From Darksidea phi (lineage: Eukaryota; Ascomycota; Dothideomycetes; Pleosporales; Lentitheciaceae): a stretch of DNA of 64,000 nt. The stretch spans positions 1 to 64,000 of the forward strand of contig JASJFT010000125.1 of assembly GCA_030770425.1 (NCBI GenBank). Direction: 5' to 3'. Positions 48,300 to 57,140 of this stretch are shown in pieces. A program made the position numbers and the translations under genes. The notes below the pieces were generated by a model. That model was given only the letters and a program-made list of their open reading frames with translations. It ran no database searches and was not told where the DNA came from. Each line of letters begins with the position of its first letter. Positions within the stretch are counted from its first letter, which is position 1.

Positions 48300-48904
48300 A
48301 GGTCAGTGCTTTAACTTCGTGGCAATAGCGAGCTTGCCTACGCCGTAATTTTATAGTACTATCTTTTTATGATATACTAAGGCGACTTCTAAGGCCTTAT
48401 AGCTATACTAATATAAAAAAAATATCCGTATAAAAGCCTACCTACCTAACTCATAGCGAGATTATTTAATAGTAAAAGTAATCATTACCTAATATAGGCC
48501 ACTACTACGCTAATCCTACTATCGTAACTAATAAAGTACCCTTATATAGACCTCTAAGTCTGATAGTAAAAGTAAGAAGTAATAATTAGCTATAAGGCTA
48601 TAAGGTGCGCTCGATGTATATAGGGCCGCTCTCCTAGTTAGTATTTCTAATCCGGACGATTTTCTATTCTAGCTAGTATAGATTTGCTATATAATTGTAC
48701 CTTAATCTAAGGAAGGGCGGGTACTAGCCGTAAAGCGGGGCTAGAGCTATAATACCTCTAGCTATACAAAGTCTTCGGACTGATATATGCCCAGTAGCCT
48801 TGCGATTAAACTTTGCCCCTATCAACCAGCTCACCTCTTGAAGATTCACCCCCTTACAAGGTTATGGCAGGTAGAGGTCGGCCATCCTCCCTACTAGCTT
48901 CATC
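48300..48904. repeat. AT-rich decayed repeat with the shared terminus
   Basis: TpA-rich, stop-rich DNA ending at about 48904 in GGTCGGCCATCCTCC plus CTACTAGC. The last 39 bp match the left-copy terminus at 21749-21787 with a few transitions; upstream the similarity is lost. A third end of the same repeat family. Confidence 0.65.
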
Positions 48905-49539
48905 GGAGGCGTTCGTCTGCTTCTGATGAGGCTTAAGTAGCCAGTCTTAAACATGAACTTCTATTTAGAACATTCTTGAAGCTTTCGCTGTGGCAAATCA
49001 CCTAGGTATATATTATATTAGCTACCGGCCCTCTATAATATAGAATATATATATAGGAAAGTAAGTTTGGTTAATATAAATGTTCCGAGATCTTACGATA
49101 TAGCAAGCTTAACATTATCCACATCCTTCTCGTTCTAACACCAATACTAATTATATTCCTTGATACTGCCGAGAGTGACAGCCGATCCTTAGAGTGTAAT
49201 TATACTTAGGTTCTCTAAGTTATATGTTACCTATAAACTATCTAAGCTTAGAGCTAGACCTCGATACTGGGGCTCCAAATCTGTTAGAAGTGTGATTGAA
49301 TCTAACAGAGAACTAATGCCGATCGTACCCATTTTAGTATAAATATATAAGTTTGTAATATTAAATAAGATGCTATGGAGTGCCTTGCCAACCTCAAGTG
49401 TCAGGAGGCATTAACTGCTGCTCGCATCGCAGATCTTGACCATCTTGCACCCCGACGCCGACACGCGTCGGGCCGAGTCGTGCCACCGAGCGGACCAAAT
49501 CGCTGTAATATGTCGGGAATGGGATGGGTGGAAATATCA
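48905..49539. other. AT-rich intergenic region
   Basis: About 630 bp, mostly AT-rich, downstream of the kinase/ankyrin gene. Nothing coding. Confidence 0.5.
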
Positions 49540-51585
49540 TCAAGAAATACTGCTATGCGATTGTAGCAGGTTGACTACCGCCTGATGCCCGTTCCGTGTC
49601 GCCCACGATAGCGGCGTCCGTCCGCCTGGTTCCTTCCAATCCACGTCGACCTTGCCCGTGTCGAGCAGCAGCTTGACTACTCCCTCGTGTCCCTTTTCTG
49701 CTGCCCACGATAGTAGTGCCCGTCCGTCTGAATCCTTGGAGTTGACGTTAACCTTGCCCGTGTCGATTAGTAGCTTGACTACTGCCTCGTGCCCCTTCTC
49801 TACCGCCCACGATAGCGGCGTCCGTCCGTGCCGTCCCCTGAAGTCGATGCGGACCTTGCCCGTATCGAGTAGTAGCTTAACTACTGCCTCGTGCCCATTC
49901 AAAGCCGCCCCCGATAGCGGCGTATGTCTGCGCCATCCCTTGAAGTCGACGCGGACCTTGCCCGTATCGAGCAGTAGCTTAACTACCGCCTCGTGCCCAT
50001 TCAAAGCCGCCACCAATAGCGGCGTATGTTTGCGCCATCCCTTGAAGTCGACGCGGACCTTGCCCGTATCGAGTAGTAACTTGACTACTGCCTCGTACCC
50101 GTTCTCTGCCGCCCACGATAGTGGTGTCTGTCCGCCTAGATCCTCGGAGTCGACGTTGACCTTACCCATGTTGAGTAGTAGCTTGACCACCGCCTCGTGC
50201 CCGTTCCGAGCCGCCCATGATAGCGGCGTCTGACCGTCGTAGGCATCCTCCCAGTCCACCTCCGCCTTACTCGTCTCGAGCAGCAGCTTGACCACCGCCT
50301 CGTGCCCGTCCCTGGCTGCCAACGATAGCGGGGCCTCACCGTAGTTATCTTTAGAGTACAGTTCGACTCCGTCCTTCGCTATCAGTAGCTTGACAACCGC
50401 CTCGTGCCCGTTTAAGGCTGCTAACAACAGCGGGGTCCGGCCGGCGTTATCTTTAGAGTTCAATTCGACTCCGTCCTTCGACACCAGCAGCTTGACCACC
50501 GCCTCGTGCCCGTTCAAGGCCGCTAGCAGCAGCGGGGTCCTCCCATGCTTGTTTTGGACTGCCAGGTCTGCTCCTTTCTCCAGTAGCAGCATGACGACCT
50601 CGAGATGGCCGTTCATAGACGCTTTCTGGAGTGCGTCATTCCTTCCTTGAGTGCCGAGGTGTGCGAAATCGGCTGAGCCTGAAATGCATTCACAGGACGT
50701 CGGTGGAGTCGCTAAAATTGGCTGGTAGTTCCAGCATGCCGTTAGACCCTCGATATAAGGTCGTTTATCTTTGTCCTTCTGGAGCATATTCCGACAGAGA
50801 AAGAGCATTGTCAAGTACCAATCTATATCTAGGGGCTTGCTCTCTAGACTGTTGATCCATAGGTTGATCTTATCAATCTGCTTGGAGTATGGCCGACGAC
50901 TCCGAAGCTCGCCCAGTGCTCCCGGACGTAAGTAGACAGTGAGCATCTCCAGAAACACGGCACCTAAAGAGAATACATCCGCTTTCCGACCGCCTCGCTT
51001 TTCTTCGTCCAATTCTGGGGCGCGGTAATTTATCGTCCCTTGCGTTCCAGTTAATCCGGCTAGAGTCATGTCTTTGAACTCCCTTGATATTCCAAAGTCG
51101 GTGAAGAGGATGTTTCTGCCCAGGCATAGAATATTCTGTGGTTTTATGTCTCGGTGGTGTATACTTCGCGCGTGGAGATATGCTAGCCCTCCTGCTAGGC
51201 ACCCGAACCACTGCGGAATCCGGTCCAGATTTCCACGGTTATTGATGTGATCCAAGTCGTTAAGAAAATCCCCCAGGTCCCCTTCGGCAACAGGTTCCAT
51301 GATTATCGCATAAGACCTGTCATATTGGTACGTTTCAACGACGCGCACCGCGTGAATGTGTTTCACAGATTTCGCGATGCTAGCCTCCCGTAAGAAGTCT
51401 TGTACTCTGCATTCCTGTCGGTTTTTAGGAAATATAACAGCCTTCCGGGCGTAGACCTGGGTAGGCTTGGAATCGCTGGATACACGCTCGACCTTTTCTA
51501 CCAGACCAGAAGCACCGTTTCCGAGGTATCCGGTGGTCTTAAATGGGATGTCGGAATGTTTCTCGTACACGTGGTCAACGGCCAT
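49540..51585 (-). CDS. Protein kinase with 11 C-terminal ankyrin repeats
   Basis: Single-exon, 681 aa. The kinase domain spans about residues 15-285 and looks catalytically complete: Gly loop LGNGASG (21-27), Lys 48 (YARKAV), HHRDIKPQN with D146, DFG at 163-165 and APE at 189-191. From about residue 333 eleven ankyrin repeats of 33-35 residues follow with consensus GRTPLSWAALNGHEAVVKLL. Several are almost identical, for example VKLLLDTGKVRVDFKGWR twice. Such kinase-ankyrin fusions occur beside NLR and HET genes in fungi and are suspected of roles in non-self recognition; that role is inference. Absence of introns and near-identical units suggest recent repeat expansion. Confidence 0.92.
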   Translation of the reverse strand: MAVDHVYEKHSDIPFKTTGYLGNGASGLVEKVERVSSDSKPTQVYARKAVIFPKNRQECRVQDFLREASIAKSVKHIHAVRVVETYQYDRSYAIIMEPVAEGDLGDFLNDLDHINNRGNLDRIPQWFGCLAGGLAYLHARSIHHRDIKPQNILCLGRNILFTDFGISREFKDMTLAGLTGTQGTINYRAPELDEEKRGGRKADVFSLGAVFLEMLTVYLRPGALGELRSRRPYSKQIDKINLWINSLESKPLDIDWYLTMLFLCRNMLQKDKDKRPYIEGLTACWNYQPILATPPTSCECISGSADFAHLGTQGRNDALQKASMNGHLEVVMLLLEKGADLAVQNKHGRTPLLLAALNGHEAVVKLLVSKDGVELNSKDNAGRTPLLLAALNGHEAVVKLLIAKDGVELYSKDNYGEAPLSLAARDGHEAVVKLLLETSKAEVDWEDAYDGQTPLSWAARNGHEAVVKLLLNMGKVNVDSEDLGGQTPLSWAAENGYEAVVKLLLDTGKVRVDFKGWRKHTPLLVAALNGHEAVVKLLLDTGKVRVDFKGWRRHTPLSGAALNGHEAVVKLLLDTGKVRIDFRGRHGRTPLSWAVEKGHEAVVKLLIDTGKVNVNSKDSDGRALLSWAAEKGHEGVVKLLLDTGKVDVDWKEPGGRTPLSWATRNGHQAVVNLLQSHSSIS

Positions 51586-52985
51586 GGCTAGACCGGAGCC
51601 TTGATAAAGAAGTTAGCTTTTGTGTGGCTAATGTCAGGGGTCTTCGTACTAGAACGTAACGGGTTCCTGTCCGATCGCTTAGGATCCCCGTATAGCTTTT
51701 GACACGTTTAGATAAATGCGGAGGAGTCTAGGTAGTAACAGTTGTGTGGGGAGAGAATGCACGGGCCACCTGAGAATTAACCGAATTGCCAACACCAAAT
51801 CTCCCGGCTTACTTCACAGCACTATATTCAGCTGTATTTATGTATTTTAGGTGGCGCTTCGTACACACTTGCTGTAGAGGGGGCAATCGCAAAAGGTTGA
51901 TATGGTTCGGGTATTAGAGCGATCTACATACAGGGATTCGGTACAACAATCTGGAGCCTTCAGTTTCAACTCCAAGGCGCTAAAATAGCCACGTCAGCAC
52001 TAAAAAACCGAGCCTTTCTCTTTTTAAAGGCGGTCAAGTATAAGTTGGAGGCTTCAGATTAATGTGTCTAAGCTTTGTAAAAGAAGGGTAGCGCTTACTC
52101 TTTAAGGCGCGTCTACGATCTGGACCCTCTAGTTTCAATATGTTGGTCGGGACCAACTTTTTTAGATTGATACCTCTAGAAAATCACGTGAGCGGCTGCC
52201 CTCGCGCTTGATACTGCCGGCAATAGGCATTCTGGAGCTGGCGTACCGAACAGGCCCTAGATTAGCAGAGCAGCGCAGCGCAGCTCGGGCTGGGGATCCA
52301 TTACGGACGGCTAGCGGCTAAAACGCGGAGCCTAACCGCACACAGCTGCTTACGAGTTCTATGGACGTTGTACTCGAACAAACTTTTCACCCTATAGTAG
52401 AAACACGTAGAAGATAGCGACAGACTTCTAAAAAAGCTCTACGTAGCGGTTTCTATTCGAGACAGCAGGGACAGACACCACTGAGTATTGGCGCTTTTCC
52501 AAACAAATGTGCCGCACTTTCAGGTAGCGAGCAACAAATTCAAGGGCGTTAAGGGTGTACGTAGGAACTGGAATTAACTAGGTCTTCTTAGTACGCAGGA
52601 TGTAAATATAATACACGTTAAATAGCTGTTGAATAAGCCCTATAAGCAAATGGAAGGCGTATTATAGCTAATAACAGGCTACATATAGTCTCTTCACGCG
52701 TTGTCGCTACAAATAGAGGTGGCATATTACTTATGAAATTAGTATGATGATATAGAGGGTAATTTATATTCAGTTTTAGATCATACGAAAAGGGTACTAT
52801 CCACATTGTAATGCCTAGAGTTTGCCCAAAAATGTATACGCATTAAAATATTCCGGTGTCACGTACAATACTAATGAATCGTGATTCTTTTCGCAATTTA
52901 AACACCCCGGGACATACTACGATTACTACGGCATTTATTTTGTCTTGACTAAGACTTTTCCTCCAAGTCCATAGGCATCGGCAGT
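51586..52985. other. Intergenic region
   Basis: About 1.4 kb, mixed composition, AT-rich toward 52.6-52.9 kb. No gene, tRNA or clear repeat seen. Confidence 0.5.
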
Positions 52986-54416
52986 CTAGCCCGAGGACGG
53001 ATGAAGCTCCTCAAACTCTGCGACGATCCTCTCTACATCGGAGATATGTATTTGATTTTGAATACCTATCGTCAATATGTGGTACATTTTACGGGCCAAG
53101 ATGTACGACTGCTGATATGCCAAGCGTGTGAAGTCTGGCCCAGCAACCTCTTCAAAAATGCGCTTGAGCTCTGCTTTTTCGGCACACGGCGGCGCGAACA
53201 CTGCGCCGTCCTCTTCGTTTTCATGGACGTCCTCGTCCGCCCATAGAAAGTAGGGAGCCCGTGTGCTCATGAATTTAGGTGCGAAGACTGCGGAATCCCA
53301 ATCAAGAATGTTGCGGAAGTGGAAGTCTCCGTGATATAAATGGAAAACGTCTTCATCTGGAAGCAAGCCCAGCTGGTGCATCCTGTTTGTGATCTTTGCC
53401 AAGTCATCCCATACATTGCCGTAGACGTTAATGAGCCCCTTCGCTCGAGTATCCTCGCGTTGACGCTCACCAAGGGATATTAAATAGTCACGCGTCGTTT
53501 GTGGGCTTGCAGGAACTCTTTCCACATCTTCTATTCCGACATGAATGAACGCGCGCGGAACAGGGACTTGCTCAAGCCTGACACCATTGATAGCATCGTC
53601 AAACGTGTCGTCTTTGCTGATGATGCCAGCGCATGGGTTTGTGACCTCGCGAAGCTGGACAAGGATTTTTGTGATGGCACGAACGGCGCTCTTTTTCTGC
53701 TCCAGGCTGAGCTCTGGCCAGAGCTCCATGAGACACCTGCCAGGTAGGCGCTCTTGCACCATGTAAGCCTGACGAATCGCATTTTTCTCAGTTGTGTCGT
53801 ACGAGATGGCCTTTGGGACTGGAAAAGAGACGCGCCGTGCAACGTACTCCAATGTTTTTATCTGATGAATCAAACCAGATGCGTCAGTACGTGGAATGCG
53901 CAGAATGTATCGGCCCAAAACTTGCTGCTTAGGACGACGTCCGAAACACTTCGCGAAAAATGCGATGATTTTCGGCACTGGCTTGAAGATGGTGACCGCA
54001 ATGATGCGGTTAAAGCTGCCACCCTGCAATCGTTCGATTATGACGCTATCAGCATGTATTCCGGGCCATATCCCAAAAACTCCAGGCCAGATCCCAAGCT
54101 CTCCGAGCCATATCCCAAGGACTCCGGGCCATAACCCGAGGAGTAACTTGCGTACCTTCTCTTGAAAGGTGTCGAATGGCTCTTGGTTCTTTTCTACTGT
54201 GGGCGTTTCCGAAACAACTGAGTCATTCTCACTCCGGTCTTCCTCTTCGTTATTATTGCCGTCATGTTGCTCTTCCCCCCCGTTGTCACTGCCGTCATGT
54301 TGCTCCCTCGCCGGGTCATCATTCTCGAACACGTTGTAGTTGGGGAGACCGGAGTTACTAGGCGACGGTGTGCTTGCTGAATTCTGCATAGGTGTGTGTT
54401 GCGCAGTGAGAGACAT
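52986..54416 (-). CDS. Aminoglycoside-phosphotransferase-fold (APH) protein with an internal gap
   Basis: Single-exon, 476 aa. Residues 1-90 are acidic and Asn-rich, followed by four 7-residue repeats (GLWPGVL, GIWLGEL, GIWPGVF, GIWPGIH; about 94-121). The APH/ChoK-like kinase fold begins near residue 165 (YILRIPRTDASGLIHQI, MVQERLPGRCLMELW) and includes the catalytic loop HGDFHFRNIL. In fungal relatives I know, about 15 residues separate this loop from DWDSAVFAP; here DWDSAVFAP follows NIL directly, as if an in-frame deletion removed the intervening strands. Both acidic metal and catalytic positions remain, but activity is doubtful. The substrate is unknown in the family. Confidence 0.85.
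   Translation of the reverse strand: MSLTAQHTPMQNSASTPSPSNSGLPNYNVFENDDPAREQHDGSDNGGEEQHDGNNNEEEDRSENDSVVSETPTVEKNQEPFDTFQEKVRKLLLGLWPGVLGIWLGELGIWPGVFGIWPGIHADSVIIERLQGGSFNRIIAVTIFKPVPKIIAFFAKCFGRRPKQQVLGRYILRIPRTDASGLIHQIKTLEYVARRVSFPVPKAISYDTTEKNAIRQAYMVQERLPGRCLMELWPELSLEQKKSAVRAITKILVQLREVTNPCAGIISKDDTFDDAINGVRLEQVPVPRAFIHVGIEDVERVPASPQTTRDYLISLGERQREDTRAKGLINVYGNVWDDLAKITNRMHQLGLLPDEDVFHLYHGDFHFRNILDWDSAVFAPKFMSTRAPYFLWADEDVHENEEDGAVFAPPCAEKAELKRIFEEVAGPDFTRLAYQQSYILARKMYHILTIGIQNQIHISDVERIVAEFEELHPSSG
54061..54144 (-). repeat. 21-bp minisatellite, 4 units, coding
   Basis: Four contiguous 21-bp units, the first CCGGGCCATATCCCAAAAAC plus T, encode the G(I/L)WxG repeats of the APH-fold protein. 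Divergence between units is mostly at single bases. Confidence 0.85.
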
Positions 54417-54586
54417 GGTCGTCGTGAGTTTGGGTGGAATCTCTGGAAGGCGCTGCAGCGCAATTTAAAGCCAAAGCGCTTTGTGTACCTTCAGTCACTT
54501 CTTTGTGCAATTTCTCTATAGTCCCTGTTCAAGATGCGCCAGGAGAAAAATGTGTTTGACCTAAATAAAGTAAAAGTCGTGCGCAA

Positions 54587-54805
54587 AGCTTTTAACTAAA
54601 TGCTCTCTTTGTTTCTCACCACCCTCCACGGCTGTTGTGGATCTTACGTAATATCTTCCGATGAAAACCTGTCTGTTACCTGGTTTAAATAAATATATAT
54701 TAGCATTCGGCTGATATCTCACAATGTTTTTAACTAACCATTCTCTTTGTTTCTTACTACCTTCTACAGCTACTATGAATCTTCCGTGATATCATCTAAG
54801 GACAA
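54587..54805. repeat. Imperfect direct duplication, about 80 bp
   Basis: The segment from 54587 (TTTTAACTAAATGCTCTCTT) recurs from about 54727 (TTTTTAACTAACCATTCTCT). Both continue through GTTTCTxACxACCxTCxAC and end near a TATC/ATCT stretch. Most differences are transitions. Confidence 0.6.
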
Positions 54806-55036
54806 TACGCCTTTTTCAAATTGCATGCCTTTTTTTTTTTAGCACTCAACTAGTATCTTGCTGTTGCTTTGATTGTAGGGGACAATTACGACGTGCATTA
54901 TACAGAAATTCGCCTTATAAACCAGATACCTGTCGAGTCCTTCCATAAAACCAACCAACAGTTTAACATTACAACGTAAATTCCGCTAAGACAACCTCAA
55001 ACTCTCCAAGGCACTTCACAACGTATACAACTAACA

Positions 55037-55300
55037 ATGAGTTTCACAATTACGAGCACAGGTCACCACTGTCCCGGACGCAAATGCAGGGTAGGCGGCA
55101 TCTCGCCAGGCGGATGCCGCAAGGGCAAGACGCCCTCCACACCCTCGGGGCTGTACTGCACGAAGCATCAAAACTATTGCCCAACGCACACAAACTGGAT
55201 CTTTCTGAAGAATGAGTATTGCAAAATTTGCGATTGTGCAGGTAGATCGTCTGAGCACTCAAAGCTGCCTTCGCCTCTAGTACATCTGAGAGTCATGTAA
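55037..55300 (+). CDS. Small Cys-rich protein, 87 aa, unknown
   Basis: Single frame with an ATG at 55037 in good context (ACAATGAG). Eight cysteines (residues 12, 17, 27, 41, 48, 62, 65, 67) with several histidines (HHC, CTKHQNYC, EYCKICDC) suggest zinc binding rather than disulphides, because there is no signal peptide. A CxxC followed by CxC is present near the end. I do not recognise the family; it may be a truncated or decayed zinc-binding domain. An opposite-strand ORF over the same bases is a shadow. Confidence 0.5.
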   Translation: MSFTITSTGHHCPGRKCRVGGISPGGCRKGKTPSTPSGLYCTKHQNYCPTHTNWIFLKNEYCKICDCAGRSSEHSKLPSPLVHLRVM

Positions 55301-57140
55301 TTATAGCTACGTTTAAATAATGTTGGTTATATAAGATATTGTATTCTTCATTTACTTGGTGGGAGGCACGTCAATCGATGAATATACTCGCTTGATTCCT
55401 GTTAGACTTACATCGCTCCTAAGAAGATGCTTTCTAACACTCTATCAGCAACCCAAGGCTTACTTTCGGCATGATCCTTGCTAGATATCACTCTTGGTGC
55501 TTTTTTTCAACAGCACTATGGTTTTTTCATCCGGTTTGCAATAAATTTCATGGCTTCTCTAAACTTGCAGATGCACTCTAACTACACAGTATATCTACAT
55601 ACACACTCGGAGCAATTGCTATAGCATACTTCCTGTGTAACCTTCCTTACATAGGAGCTTGCACGCAACGATATACTTCTATGTAAACGTATGGTGAAAA
55701 TGGGGTTCGCCCACTATATTCACAAAAGCTTTCTGAAGACTTGTTCGGCAGAGCTACCCAGTGCATCTTTAGCGATTGGCCCGTCTCTGTCTCAATTGCT
55801 TCATTGGCTACGTAGCCACTTGCTAGTCCCGTAGCAAGTGCAATACATAAAGAGAGATACGAAGACGGTGGAATTCAAGTCTATAATTCCTTCAAAATGA
55901 AATAATTTTTGTTTTCCACATGAACAAGCATATTGCGGTGACGGAAAGCAGATTGTGAGGTAGTTGTTCCGGTCGTCGGACATTCCTGGCTCGGGCAAGG
56001 TGTTAGTTACATTTGTATAGCAACTTTTGTGACGGGACTTTTGTGACGGGACTTTTGTGACGGGACTTTGGTGGCGGAGACTTTTGGTAGGAGCGTTGCG
56101 CTTTGAATCGTACCCCAAGTGGTAAGCTAAAAAACGTCTTCATCCCCCCCAAGGCTATTTGTAGAGTCATTAGATTCCTCTATTCAACCTTCATTGGATC
56201 CCGATAGGGAGTGTCGCAATCGCGGCTAGGTATATCAAAGCAAACCACAGTTGGACTGCTCAAGTTTTCTAGCGTGAAATCTGGCCCCAAAAATAAGCAC
56301 AAGGAAAGATAGCTCGCTCCTCTCTTTTTTGCGTGGCACATTCCCTGAGCGAAGCTAACTTCCCTGTAATATTCAATACCGGGTATAGTTTAGTAACTGG
56401 TTGACCTGTCTGAAGTATATATCACATGTCTAGCCTATTATCAGCCGAAAGGTTAAGGGTACGATTTTGGGCACAGCGATAGTGGTACGAGCATTAATGC
56501 AGATTGCGAAAACGATTTCATGCTCGAACCAGGCTATTTGATGTTACTATGGCACAGCATATCAGCCTGGTGTTAACATTTCCGTGGTGCATGGTTCAGC
56601 GCAGCATTTGCAAGTATCGACAATAGGAAGTAATTTTAACACTTAGTAAGAAGATGTCCTTCAAAGGTAGTTGATCTTGGGATGCAATACTAGTTTCCAT
56701 CATACCATGGTGGCCGCCGGGACAGCAACGCTTTATACTAAAGCTTCGCGGGGCGCTGAGGTACTTTATTGGTAAAAACGCACCATAAATTCAACCTTAA
56801 ATATGTCGAACCTTTCGTGATCTCATATCTAGAAAGTGGTTATCTTGTATTGACGTCATTACTATCACTGGATCCAGAGACATTAATAGGTCTACCTCAA
56901 TGATGGACACTCTTGAACTTGAGGCCTAGGTTCATCAATCAATATCGAAGACACAGGCTATAGCTTTGAAATCATTAAGGGCACGAAGCTATTTCGCCAG
57001 CTTTACAAGTTTGCTGTTTTTCTTACGTAGCTACAGCCAGGAGATGCTCAAATATTTAGTATAATATCAGAGTTGACTTGAACCTCCTGCATGGTAGCAA
57101 ACGAGTGAAGGATCAAGGTAAATCCTAGGCAGCACTCTAC
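55301..57140. other. Long intergenic region
   Basis: About 1.8 kb. Apart from the tandem repeat at 56023-56078, nothing supportable on either strand. Confidence 0.5.
56023..56078. repeat. 14-bp tandem repeat, 4 units
   Basis: ACTTTTGTGACGGG three times perfectly, then a diverged fourth copy (ACTTTGGTGGCGGA). Confidence 0.9.

Noticed and set aside
49652..50233. 193-codon plus-strand ORF with a periodic Ser/Thr pattern
   Set aside because: Antisense shadow of the ankyrin repeats; its periodicity follows the repeat unit.
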